The notes under the pieces were generated by a model. It ran no database searches. It had not been told where the DNA came from and saw nothing but the letters and a program-made list of their open reading frames with translations. A stretch of DNA of 31,940 bases from Dehalococcoidia bacterium (GTDB taxonomy: Bacteria > Chloroflexota > Dehalococcoidia > Dehalococcoidales > UBA1222): contig WQXK01000005.1 of NCBI GenBank assembly GCA_009784845.1, positions 1 through 31,940 on the forward strand. Reading direction: 5' to 3'. Numbering within the stretch: the first letter of the stretch is position 1; the number at the start of each line of letters is the position of its first letter. The position numbers and the translations under genes are program-made. Shown here one piece after another: positions 16,049 through 24,061 of the stretch.

Positions 16049-17050
16049 ATGAAAATAGGTTTAAGTTATGACATAAAACTGCAGGTGCCTCCGACGGAAG
16101 GACTACCTGCGGATGAGTTTGAAGAGTACGATTCTCCAGAAACGATTGATGCAATATTTGCGGTTATCAACTCAGCGGGGCACCAGGCTATAAAACTGGG
16201 TGGCGGCAGCGATTTCCTAAACTGTGTGATGCGTGAGAAGCCCGACTTGGTGTTCAATATTGCTGAGGGGTTGGGAAATTACCGTAGCCGTGAAGCGCAG
16301 GTGCCGTCCGTGCTGGAAATGCTCGGAATACCATACTCCGGGTCGGATCCTTTGACATTGTCGCTTTGTCTGGAAAAGTCCCTCACCAAACAACTGGTAG
16401 CAGCGGTCGGTGTCGACACGCCTGAATGGCGCATCATAAATACCATTGAGGAATTGGAATCAAGTGATTGGGGCAATTTCCCGTTTCCGGTTTTCATTAA
16501 GCCGGTACATGAGGGCTCCAGCAAAGGTATACGCAACGCATCTCGCGCAGATGACGTGCCAACCCTTAAAAAGATAGTGGTGCAGCAACTTTGTCTTTAT
16601 GCGCAACCAGTGATAGTGGAGAGGTTTATCTCAGGCGATGAAGTGACAGTCGGATTGCTGGGAAACGACCCAACTCGTGTGGTTGGTATCATGCGTGTGT
16701 TGCCGCGTCATGCTGGTATTGATTTTGTGTATTCGCTGGAGGTCAAACGTAACTGGCAGGAAATGGTGCAGTATGAATGCCCAGCCGTGTTGGATGCGGC
16801 AGTGCTGCAAAAAATCGAAAAGTCCTGCCTGTTGGCATTCAAAACACTGGGAATACGCGATATGGCGCGCATGGACTTTCGCGTTGCAGGGGATGGCACG
16901 CCATATTTTTTGGAGGTTAATCCGTTGCCCGGGCTCAACCCTGTGAGCGGCGATTTAATCATAATGACGCAGGCATTGGGGTGGAGTTATGAAAAGTTGA
17001 TTAACGGAATACTTAATGCGGCTATTGGGAGGTATAATTTTGGCTTATAA
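16049..17050 (+). CDS. ATP-grasp ligase, D-Ala-D-Ala ligase-like (first copy)
   Basis: A 333-aa ATP-grasp enzyme of the D-alanine-D-alanine ligase superfamily, which joins a carboxylate to an amine through an acyl phosphate. Visible are DLVFNIAEGLGNYRSREAQ, GIPYSGSDPLTLSL, the ATP loop FIKPVHEGSSKG, VERFISGDEVTV, and metal ligands Asp276, Glu289 and Asn291 (ARMDF and LEVNPLPGLNP), with the same 13- and 2-residue spacing as E. coli DdlB. The start chosen is ATG 16049, at MKIGLSYDI, 20 bases past the aminomutase stop; upstream in-frame codons overlap the aminomutase end. A cell-wall ligase is possible in principle. Two unlike copies next to a lysine aminomutase and an acetyltransferase instead suggest a dedicated peptide- or amide-forming role. 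Confidence 0.88.
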   Translation: MKIGLSYDIKLQVPPTEGLPADEFEEYDSPETIDAIFAVINSAGHQAIKLGGGSDFLNCVMREKPDLVFNIAEGLGNYRSREAQVPSVLEMLGIPYSGSDPLTLSLCLEKSLTKQLVAAVGVDTPEWRIINTIEELESSDWGNFPFPVFIKPVHEGSSKGIRNASRADDVPTLKKIVVQQLCLYAQPVIVERFISGDEVTVGLLGNDPTRVVGIMRVLPRHAGIDFVYSLEVKRNWQEMVQYECPAVLDAAVLQKIEKSCLLAFKTLGIRDMARMDFRVAGDGTPYFLEVNPLPGLNPVSGDLIIMTQALGWSYEKLINGILNAAIGRYNFGL

Positions 17051-18038
17051 GGTTGCTCTAATCTACAATGACCCCATACCCGATCGCTATAGCCAAATGG
17101 GTGAGGCGGATGCTGTTTCAGATGTTTTGGTTGAGGTCAATGCTGTTTATGACGCATTGCTGGTGATGGGACATAGTGTGGTAAATGTGCCGCTTGTGCC
17201 TCCGATTGATGACGTGCGCACTACTTTGACAAAGCTTGATGCGGACATTTTCTTTAATTTATTTGAGGGTTTTGCCGGTCAGCCGGAAACCGAGGCCATG
17301 GTAGCCGGCATGATGGCCGCTATGGGTACGCCTTTCACAGGCTCGGCAGCGCCAACCTTAGCGCTGTCCTTGGACAAAGCTAAAGCAAAGGAATTGCTAA
17401 TGGCAGCTGGTGTGAACACGCCGCGCTATCAGGTGTTATATCCGCATACTATGGACAACTTTAGCCTGCAGTTTCCCGTTATTGTCAAACCGGTTGCTGA
17501 AGACGCGAGCCACGGTATGACACAGGACAGTGTTGTTAATGACAGGACTGCACTAATAGGGCAAGTGGAAAAGGTTTGCCAAAACTATGGTGGGCGGGCA
17601 TTGGTTGAGGAATTTCTTAACGGGCGCGAGTTGAGTGCCACAGTAATGGGCATGCGCAAACCGATAGTATTGTCCATTTCAGAGATAGTATTTTCCTTGC
17701 CTGACGGGTTGCCGAATATGCTGACTTTTGGTGCGAAGTGGCTAACTGATGACGTATATTTTCATCATACCGATCCTGTGTGTCCGGCTCAGATAGATGA
17801 TGCGCTGTGGGCTCATGTTGCGGATGTTTCCATTGCGGCGTATCGCCTGCTGGATTGCCGGGGTTATGCCCGCGTAGATATGCGGCTTGATAGTAACGGG
17901 AAGGCCAGTGTGCTGGAGGTCAATCCAAATCCTGATATTTCCCTTACCTCTGGAGCAGTACGCCAAGCGTCGGCTATCGGGCTAACATATCCGCAGTTTG
18001 TGGATCGTATTATTCAGCTGGCATTTGATAGGGAGTAG
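17040..18038 (+). CDS. ATP-grasp ligase, D-Ala-D-Ala ligase-like (second, divergent copy)
   Basis: A 332-aa ATP-grasp protein related to, but clearly different from, its upstream neighbour. Motifs are IFFNLFEGFAGQPETEA, GTPFTGSAAPTLALSLDK, PVIVKPVAEDASHGM in the ATP loop, VEEFLNGRELSATV, and metal ligands Asp280, Glu293 and Asn295 (ARVDM and LEVNPNPDIS), again with ligase-type spacing. The end of the substrate loop (NPNPDISLTSG) departs from the NPLPGLNP of copy one, implying a different substrate. The start is TTG 17040, seven bases after GGGAGG, overlapping the upstream gene by 11 bases. It may extend or further modify the product of the first ligase, or the two may form a heteromer; both are inferences. 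Confidence 0.87.
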   Translation: MAYKVALIYNDPIPDRYSQMGEADAVSDVLVEVNAVYDALLVMGHSVVNVPLVPPIDDVRTTLTKLDADIFFNLFEGFAGQPETEAMVAGMMAAMGTPFTGSAAPTLALSLDKAKAKELLMAAGVNTPRYQVLYPHTMDNFSLQFPVIVKPVAEDASHGMTQDSVVNDRTALIGQVEKVCQNYGGRALVEEFLNGRELSATVMGMRKPIVLSISEIVFSLPDGLPNMLTFGAKWLTDDVYFHHTDPVCPAQIDDALWAHVADVSIAAYRLLDCRGYARVDMRLDSNGKASVLEVNPNPDISLTSGAVRQASAIGLTYPQFVDRIIQLAFDRE

Positions 18039-18039
18039 T

Positions 18040-18513
18040 ATGGAATTCAAACTGCGGCCAATGATTTCTCGCGACAAGCCGCAGCTTATGGCATTGTTAA
18101 AGGACACTTCTGAGTTTGAGCTGGAGGAGATCCCAGTCGCAGAAGAGGTAATTGACGCCTATCTGGATAATCCCGACAGGTGTTACATGATTACGGTCGC
18201 TGTAATAAAATCATCTGTTGCGGGCTATGTGTGTTTTGGTCAGACACCTCTCACTAGGTACACATGGGATATTTATTGGATGGCAGTGACGAAAAAAAAG
18301 CGCGGACAGGGTATAGGGAAAGCTTTGCTCAAAAAAGCCGAAGAATCAATCAGCCGAGCCGGCGGCAAACTGGTATTGGTTGAAACGTCCAGCAAGCCGA
18401 ACTATCTTAGCACACGGCGATTTTATCGCAGGAATGATTACAAGCGCATTTCGCGCATTGTAGACTTTTATGCGCATGGGGATCACCTGCTCATTTTTGA
18501 AAAGCGCCTCTAG
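18040..18513 (+). CDS. GNAT-family N-acetyltransferase
   Basis: A 157-aa acetyltransferase that would move an acetyl group from acetyl-CoA to an amine. The acetyl-CoA loop is RGQGIGKALLKKAEE, after strand DIYWMAV. The C-terminal part (VETSSKPNYLSTRRFYRRNDYKRI, then DFYAHGDHLLIFEKRL) is the usual GNAT substrate-side layout. The ATG is one base after the stop of the second ATP-grasp gene, and ATAGGGAG lies just before it, so it is the last gene of the operon. It is much shorter than the beta-lysine N6-acetyltransferase AblB as I remember that family, so equivalence is not claimed. The likely substrate is the amine product of the upstream enzymes. Confidence 0.9.
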   Translation: MEFKLRPMISRDKPQLMALLKDTSEFELEEIPVAEEVIDAYLDNPDRCYMITVAVIKSSVAGYVCFGQTPLTRYTWDIYWMAVTKKKRGQGIGKALLKKAEESISRAGGKLVLVETSSKPNYLSTRRFYRRNDYKRISRIVDFYAHGDHLLIFEKRL

Positions 18514-18574
18514 AGTTTTTCGGTGTCGCCCCGCGTGAGATGCAGACGGGCGTGTTTTGCCCCATGATTTGTTC

Positions 18575-18580
18575 TATAAT
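18575..18580 (+). promoter_or_regulatory. -10 box of a probable leaderless promoter
   Basis: Perfect TATAAT whose expected start site (7 bases after its last base) falls exactly on the A of the ATG at 18587. The -35 is weak (GTGTTT at 17 nt; a TTGCCC at 18557 is only 12 nt away). There is no ribosome site before the ATG, which fits a leaderless mRNA. Confidence 0.5.
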
Positions 18581-18586
18581 ACCCTA

Positions 18587-18973
18587 ATGGAACTGGAGCG
18601 CTTTGAAAGTCTGGTGACAGCGGCAATGGCCTCACTCCCGCAGGAGTTTCAGGAACTGCTAGAGAATGTGGATGTGGTCGTTCAGGACGCGCTCAGTCCG
18701 TCACAGGCGCGCAGGGTTGCCAGAGGCGGAACGGTGTTGGGCTTGTATGAAGGCGTGCCGCGCACTGTGCGTGGTAGTGGTTATAATCTGGTAGCACCGG
18801 ATAAAATCACCATTTTTAAAGAACCGCTGGAGGCACTTTTTACGTCAGAGCCCGAACTGGAAGCTAAGGTTCGCGAAGTGGTTTTGCATGAGGTGGCGCA
18901 TCATTTCGGCTTGGGCGATCGGCGGCTGTCAGAAATTGAAGCAGAAAAGCGTCTTAGGCTCAGGAGGCAGTAA
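18587..18973 (+). CDS. Small zincin metallopeptidase family protein
   Basis: A 128-aa protein with the zincin motif HEVAHHFGLGD: His101, Glu102, His105 and Asp111. This matches the small metallopeptidase family PF06262, in which the third ligand is Asp. Upstream segments GGTVLGLYEGVPRT and PDKITIFKEPLE are also typical. There is no signal peptide or membrane helix, so it should act in the cytoplasm, perhaps on a specific protein; natural substrates of the family are not well known. The start is ATG 18587, the conserved MELERFE N-terminus. The -10 box lies so close that translation is probably leaderless. The next gene starts one base after its stop, making a two-gene unit. Confidence 0.87.
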   Translation: MELERFESLVTAAMASLPQEFQELLENVDVVVQDALSPSQARRVARGGTVLGLYEGVPRTVRGSGYNLVAPDKITIFKEPLEALFTSEPELEAKVREVVLHEVAHHFGLGDRRLSEIEAEKRLRLRRQ

Positions 18974-18974
18974 T

Positions 18975-19628
18975 ATGGGCATGGAACAATACTATCGTAA
19001 GGTGCAGGACAAGGTTATGGTGCAGCGTGATGTTATCAACGCGCTGCTCAAGGACCCGCGTATTATAGGCGATTATTATGAGGCTATTGTGCGTGATGCT
19101 GTGCGTGAGTCGGTGTCTTCATCTTTTGCGGTGGGGCGTGGTGTGGTTTTGGCAGATGACGGACGCGCCAGCAAGGAATGTGACATTATTATTTACAATA
19201 CTGTGGAATACGGTCCTCTTTTCAGTTCAGGTGATATTGTGGTAGTCAGCCCGGAATCCGTGCGCTGTGTTATTCAGGTGAAGGGAACGGTGAATCAGGA
19301 TAATCTGGGTGATGCTATACAGAGTTTGGATGCAGTGGATAAGCTGCGTACAGGGATATGGAAATTCATAGTGGGATTTAAGACCAATGTGGAGTATCAA
19401 ATGCTGGTTGAGTTGTGTGCCCAATCAAGAAGTGTCAATGGTATATTTGTATTCTCAAGTGTTTGCAAACATGAGCAGGAAGACATCTCGTTGCAGATGC
19501 AGAAACTGGTAGGTGTTTTGAAATCTATTACGGCACCTGAGATGTATCAAACCAATGATGCAGGGAAGTACCTGACGCTTGAAGTCAGCGGTAAAAACTC
19601 TTTCCACGGCGTGCCTTTCTCGGAGTAA
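18975..19628 (+). CDS. DUF6602-type nuclease-like protein
   Basis: A 217-aa protein resembling the DUF6602 family. The core is ECDIIIYN (Asp70), a spacer, then SPESVRCVIQVKGTV (Glu94, Gln101 and Lys103). This is the layout of PD-(D/E)xK nuclease folds, with Gln replacing the usual Glu before Val-Lys. GDYYEAIVRDAVRESV (Glu36) and FAVGRGVV precede it as in the family. DUF6602 proteins are uncharacterised to my knowledge; nuclease activity is an inference from the fold. The ATG start follows CAGGAGG and lies one base after the metallopeptidase stop, so the two are coupled. An inverted repeat follows at 19666. Confidence 0.8.
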   Translation: MGMEQYYRKVQDKVMVQRDVINALLKDPRIIGDYYEAIVRDAVRESVSSSFAVGRGVVLADDGRASKECDIIIYNTVEYGPLFSSGDIVVVSPESVRCVIQVKGTVNQDNLGDAIQSLDAVDKLRTGIWKFIVGFKTNVEYQMLVELCAQSRSVNGIFVFSSVCKHEQEDISLQMQKLVGVLKSITAPEMYQTNDAGKYLTLEVSGKNSFHGVPFSE

Positions 19629-19665
19629 GTGCTAAATCCCAGTCTTGCCAATAATGCATAACTGA

Positions 19666-19702
19666 CAAAGCCGGATAGGTGTTTTGCCCATGTCCGGCTT
19701 TG
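19666..19702. promoter_or_regulatory. Inverted repeat across the ABC-F promoter
   Basis: Perfect 10-bp arms CAAAGCCGGA and TCCGGCTTTG with a 17-nt loop. The loop holds the -35 TTGCCC and the right arm lies in the promoter spacer. It could be an operator, or a terminator hairpin of the upstream gene, although no T-run follows. Confidence 0.5.
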
Positions 19703-19713
19703 CCGTTTATAAT
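19684..19713 (+). promoter_or_regulatory. Promoter of the ABC-F gene
   Basis: -35 TTGCCC (19684-19689), 18-nt spacer, perfect -10 TATAAT (19708-19713). The predicted start is at about 19720, only 3 bases before the ATG at 19723, so the transcript would be nearly leaderless. Confidence 0.65.
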
Positions 19714-19722
19714 AGCCCTAAC

Positions 19723-21708
19723 ATGCTCAGCTTAAACAATTTATCCAAATCCTATGCGCAGCGCGTACTTTTCAGCAAGGTGACCTTCAATATTGACGTG
19801 CGTGACCGCATCGCTTTGCTTGGGTCCAATGGTAGCGGTAAAAGTACGCTACTGGGGATTGTTGCGGGCGAAGTATCGTCTGATGAGGGGAGCATCACCT
19901 GCCGCAAAGGGCTGACGGTTGGTTATCTAAAACAGGAAAGCGGCAATAGTTCTCAACGATGCTTGTTATCGGAGGTAACATCTGCTGCCGCCACGATTAA
20001 TACGCTTGAGCATCGTATCGGCATTGTGCAGGACGCCTTATCAGGTAATCCGGATGCTGACACGCAGGCTCAACTGATGTCTGAGTTGGGGGATTTGCAG
20101 CATCGTTTTGAGGCGGCTCATGGCTATAATGTGGAGCAGGAAGCGGGTGTAATACTGTGCGGTTTGGGCTTTCGTGAGGCGGATTTCGACAGATCCACAT
20201 CTGATTTCAGCGGCGGATGGCGCATGCGTGCCGAACTGGCAAAAATATTATTACAGAATCCTGACTTATTACTGCTGGATGAGCCAACTAACCATCTTGA
20301 TTTGGAAACACAGATATGGTTTGAGGAGTATGTGAAAGCATATCAGGGCGCGGTATTGCTTACGTCTCACGACCGTGCCTTTCTAAACCGTGTAGTAAAT
20401 CGTGTTTTGGCTTTAGACCATAGTAAGTTGTCTGTCTACACGGGAAACTATGATGACTATGTGGAAGCCAGGCAGCAGGAAATGGAGATACTGGAGGCAA
20501 CAGCGAGGCGTCAAAGCCTGAAAATTGGGCAGGAAGAGCATTTCATAAACCGCTTTCGCTATAAGGCTACCAAAGCATCACAGGTTCAGAGCCGCATCAA
20601 AAAACTGGATAAGATTAAGCGAGTTGAAGTGCCGCGCCTAGCGCGAAAAATAAGCTTTCATTTTCCGCCTCCGCCACACTCCGGTACCGATATAATTATG
20701 TTAAGCCACGTGCAAAAGTCGTATGGTGAAAATGTGGTCTATGGCGATTTGAATTTGCAGTTACGCCGAGGCGATCGCGTTGCAATTGTTGGTCCAAACG
20801 GGGCTGGCAAGACTACGCTGTTGAAGATACTGGCGGGGGTTATACCCTTTGATGCCGGTGAGCGTAAACTGGGGCATGCTGTCTCCTATGCCTACTATGC
20901 GCAGCATCAACTGGAACTATTAGAACCGAACAATACGGTGTTGGCGGAATTGCGCAGGGCGGCTCCGCCGGGTATTGAAGATATGGCTCTGCGTACCATA
21001 CTCGGAGGATTTCTATTTTCAGGGGACGATGTTTTTAAACAGGTATCGGTGCTTTCCGGCGGTGAGAAAGCACGTTTGGCTCTGGCCAAAATGCTCACGC
21101 AACCGGCTAATTTTTTGCTGATGGATGAGCCGACCAACCACCTTGATATTGCCTCGCGGGAGATGCTCTCCGATGCTTTGGAGGCATATAGCGGAACACT
21201 GTGCTTTATTACTCATGACCGCACGCTTATCCGTCAAATAGCGACAACAATTATTGATGTCAATGGTGGACAGATAAGCCTATTCCCTGGAGATTATGAT
21301 ACCTACCGATATCACAAAGAAATGTTGGCAGAAGAGGTTTTTCAAGTGGTTTCCTCTGCGCCGCAGATAACAGCATCTGTCTCCAACTCCCGCCAAAAGC
21401 GCGCTATGTCCGGTGAATTGCGCAATGATTACTATGCCAAAAGCACGCCACTTAACAAACGAATTGAGAAGCTTGAGGCTGATTTGGCAAATGTTGAAGC
21501 AGAGATAAAATATCTAGAGGATTGCTTCGCCCGACCGGAGCATTATAATGATTCGCAAGAGGTGGTAGGCAGTATTGAGCGCCATCGTGAACTGAAAGCA
21601 CGTGCAGGGGAATTGACTGCTGAATGGGAAAAGCTTGCAACTGAGGCTGAAAGCCTGCGTGAGACATTTGAAACTGCCCTAAATCGACTGGAGAGCGGCG
21701 GGCAGTAA
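19723..21708 (+). CDS. ABC-F family ATPase
   Basis: A 661-aa protein with two ABC domains in one chain and no membrane segments, the layout of ribosome-associated ABC-F translation factors. Domain 1: Walker A GSNGSGKST, signature DFSGGWRMR, Walker B LLLDEPTNHLD. Domain 2: GPNGAGKTT, VLSGGEKARLALA, LLMDEPTNHLD. Between them is the charged helical linker (EATARRQSLKIGQEEHFINRF, KATKASQVQSRIKKLDKI) that contacts P-site tRNA. A C-terminal coiled coil follows (about residues 575-655). Housekeeping types relieve stalled ribosomes; some give antibiotic protection. Sequence alone does not separate these. The start is ATG 19723 at MLSLNNLSKSY; upstream in-frame codons lie inside the promoter. Confidence 0.93.
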   Translation: MLSLNNLSKSYAQRVLFSKVTFNIDVRDRIALLGSNGSGKSTLLGIVAGEVSSDEGSITCRKGLTVGYLKQESGNSSQRCLLSEVTSAAATINTLEHRIGIVQDALSGNPDADTQAQLMSELGDLQHRFEAAHGYNVEQEAGVILCGLGFREADFDRSTSDFSGGWRMRAELAKILLQNPDLLLLDEPTNHLDLETQIWFEEYVKAYQGAVLLTSHDRAFLNRVVNRVLALDHSKLSVYTGNYDDYVEARQQEMEILEATARRQSLKIGQEEHFINRFRYKATKASQVQSRIKKLDKIKRVEVPRLARKISFHFPPPPHSGTDIIMLSHVQKSYGENVVYGDLNLQLRRGDRVAIVGPNGAGKTTLLKILAGVIPFDAGERKLGHAVSYAYYAQHQLELLEPNNTVLAELRRAAPPGIEDMALRTILGGFLFSGDDVFKQVSVLSGGEKARLALAKMLTQPANFLLMDEPTNHLDIASREMLSDALEAYSGTLCFITHDRTLIRQIATTIIDVNGGQISLFPGDYDTYRYHKEMLAEEVFQVVSSAPQITASVSNSRQKRAMSGELRNDYYAKSTPLNKRIEKLEADLANVEAEIKYLEDCFARPEHYNDSQEVVGSIERHRELKARAGELTAEWEKLATEAESLRETFETALNRLESGGQ

Positions 21709-21776
21709 AGCGCTTGGTTTTGTTGGACGAAACAAAAAGAAGAGAGTAGTATAAGGGCTTCCTTTAAGGCGGCGCG

Positions 21777-21827
21777 ATGCTGGAGTGCAAGCCCGCAAAA
21801 TCAATGAGTGTTGTATATATGGAATGA
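21777..21827 (+). CDS. Possible 16-codon leader ORF before the ABC exporter
   Basis: An ATG preceded by AAGGCGG opens a 16-residue frame (MLECKPAKSMSVVYME) whose TGA stop overlaps the exporter ATG as ATGA. The exporter start has no ribosome site of its own, so translational coupling through this ORF is plausible. There is no homology support; it could be chance. Confidence 0.4.
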   Translation: MLECKPAKSMSVVYME

Positions 21828-24061
21828 ACAAAAGTATGCGCAAACTGGTTAAATTTCTCAAGCCTTTTTCAGGCTTTATACTGCTTATTTTCGCGCTGTT
21901 GTTTGTGCAGGCGTTGACTGACCTTTCGCTGCCCGGCTACATGTCAAAGATTATCAACGTTGGCGTGCAGCAAAACGGCATTGAAAGCGCCGTGCCCGAC
22001 GCCGTGCGCCAAAGTGAGATGAGCCGCCTTGCACTCTTTATGAGTGATAGCGAAAGGGCGGAGGTGTATCAGTTTTACACATTGCTGGACAGGAATGCTC
22101 TTTCTGCATCTGACTACAACAAGTATGTAAAAAGCTATCCGGTGCTGGAGAGCGAGCCGGTTTACAGGTTGGATGGTGCCAGCAGGGCTCAAAAGGTCGA
22201 ACTGGATGCCATTTTCAGTTGTGCTATTGCTATTACTTATGCCGTGGAGCAGCAGGGGCTGGCATCATTTTTGCCAGAGGGTATGATGCTGCCACCAGAT
22301 GCAGATCCGTTTGTTTTTATTGCACAACTTCCGGAAGATAGTCTGGTCAGTATTATTTCAGGCGCTGATGCTCAGATGTCATCTATGCCCGATTTGCTGG
22401 TGATGCAGTCGGTCACAGCATATCTTTCCGGAGAATACACGGCTATTGGTATCAGTCTGTCCGGTATGCAATCGAGTTATATGATGCGCATTGGCGGACT
22501 AATGCTACTGCTGGCACTGCTGGGGGCTGCTTGTTCCATCGCTGTAGGTTTCTTTGCGGCTCGCGTGGCAGCAGGCTTTGCGCGTAACGTGCGTCTGAGT
22601 TTGTTCCGCCGCGTGACCAGCTTTTCCAATATTGAATTTGATAAATTTTCAACGGCTTCGCTTATTACGCGCTCCACCAATGATATTCAACAGATGCAGC
22701 TTGTGCTTATGATGCTGTTGCGCATCGTATTCTACGCGCCGATGCTTGGCATCGGCGGCATTATTCGTGCCGTGAATGAGGATGCATCGATGTCTTGGAT
22801 TATTGCCGCTGCCGTAATGGCGCTGCTGGCTATGATTGGCGTTGCCTTTGCCATTGCATTACCGCGATTTAAGCTGGTGCAAAAACTCGTGGACAGACTG
22901 AATTTGGTGACGCGTGAAATACTTACCGGTTTGATGGTCATCCGCGCGTTTGATACACAGAAGCAGGAAGAGCAGAAATTTGACCATGCCAACTGGGACG
23001 TGACAAGAGTAACGCTGTTTATCAATCGTGTAATGGTGTTTATGATGCCGACGATGATATTTCTCTTTAGCGGCACAAGCATCCTTATCACTTGGGTGGG
23101 TGCACATCAGGTGGATGCAGGAAAGCTGCAAATAGGCAATATGATGGCGTTCATGCAGTATGCCATGCAGATTATTATGGCATTTCTCATGGTATCGATT
23201 GTCTTCATCATGCTGCCGCGTGCGGCTGTGTCTGCCGAGCGTATTGCTGAGGTGCTCGAGACGTCACCGACTATAAACGATCCCAAGCAGCCTAAGCAGT
23301 ATGCCGCCGGCATACGCGGTATGGTTGAGTTTAAAAATGTGTGCTTCCGCTATCCGGGCGCTGAGGACAGTGTTCTTAAAAATATTACCTTTTCAGCCCG
23401 CCCGGGTCAGACCACGGCTTTTGTGGGCAGCACCGGTAGCGGAAAGAGTACCCTAATCAATCTTATTCCTCGTTTTTATGATGTGAGCGAGGGCTCTTTG
23501 CTGGTTGATGGGCTGGACGTGCGCGAAGTCACACAATGCGACCTGCGGCAGAAAATCGGTTATGTGCCGCAAAAGAGCCTGCTTTTCTCCGGAACCATTG
23601 ACAGCAATGTACGCTATGGCGCACAGGAGGCTGCGGCGGACGAGATTGAGAAAGCCGCACAAACGGCGCAGGCGCTGGATTTTATCAAGGCCTGCGAGCA
23701 GGGCTTTGAAACACCGGTTTCTGAGGGTGCCACCAACTTTTCCGGCGGGCAGAAACAGCGACTGTCCATTGCACGTGCCTTGGCTAAAAAGGCCGAAATT
23801 TACATTTTTGATGACACCTTTTCTGCCATAGACTACAAGACAGATGCCGTCTTGCGCAAAGCGCTAAAGGAGGATACGGCTGATGCCACGGTGATGATTG
23901 TGGCGCAGCGTATTTCTACCATCAAGCAGGCTGACCAGATTGTCGTGCTCGACAAAGGTGCCATTGCCGGCATTGGTACGCATAAAGAACTGATGCAGAA
24001 CTGTCAGGTATATCGCGAGTTGGCGCTATCACAGCTTTCCGAAGAGGAGTTGGCTTTATGA
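21824..24061 (+). CDS. Heterodimeric ABC exporter subunit A (degenerate ATPase site)
   Basis: A 745-aa fused permease-ATPase half-transporter. Six transmembrane helices are interrupted by an unusually large external insertion, about residues 48-215, between helices 1 and 2. The ATPase has Walker A GSTGSGKST (about 535-543) and signature NFSGGQKQR. Walker B is IYIFDDTFSAID, with Asp664 where catalytic Glu is expected. This is the known signature of the degenerate site in heterodimeric exporters such as TM287/288 and LmrCD. The partner follows with a 4-base overlap. Start ATG 21824 is chosen from the overlap with a short upstream ORF; ATG 21836 is an alternative. The pair probably exports drugs, lipids or peptides; the substrate is unknown. 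Confidence 0.93.
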   Translation: MNKSMRKLVKFLKPFSGFILLIFALLFVQALTDLSLPGYMSKIINVGVQQNGIESAVPDAVRQSEMSRLALFMSDSERAEVYQFYTLLDRNALSASDYNKYVKSYPVLESEPVYRLDGASRAQKVELDAIFSCAIAITYAVEQQGLASFLPEGMMLPPDADPFVFIAQLPEDSLVSIISGADAQMSSMPDLLVMQSVTAYLSGEYTAIGISLSGMQSSYMMRIGGLMLLLALLGAACSIAVGFFAARVAAGFARNVRLSLFRRVTSFSNIEFDKFSTASLITRSTNDIQQMQLVLMMLLRIVFYAPMLGIGGIIRAVNEDASMSWIIAAAVMALLAMIGVAFAIALPRFKLVQKLVDRLNLVTREILTGLMVIRAFDTQKQEEQKFDHANWDVTRVTLFINRVMVFMMPTMIFLFSGTSILITWVGAHQVDAGKLQIGNMMAFMQYAMQIIMAFLMVSIVFIMLPRAAVSAERIAEVLETSPTINDPKQPKQYAAGIRGMVEFKNVCFRYPGAEDSVLKNITFSARPGQTTAFVGSTGSGKSTLINLIPRFYDVSEGSLLVDGLDVREVTQCDLRQKIGYVPQKSLLFSGTIDSNVRYGAQEAAADEIEKAAQTAQALDFIKACEQGFETPVSEGATNFSGGQKQRLSIARALAKKAEIYIFDDTFSAIDYKTDAVLRKALKEDTADATVMIVAQRISTIKQADQIVVLDKGAIAGIGTHKELMQNCQVYRELALSQLSEEELAL

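Noticed and set aside
16049..18038. The two ATP-grasp genes as ordinary peptidoglycan D-Ala-D-Ala ligases
   Set aside because: Not excluded by fold. However, two unlike copies in an operon with an aminomutase and a GNAT, and with no cell-wall genes nearby, make this the less likely reading.
18557..18562. TTGCCC as the -35 box of the metallopeptidase promoter
   Set aside because: The spacing to TATAAT is 12 bases, too short for a normal sigma-70 promoter.
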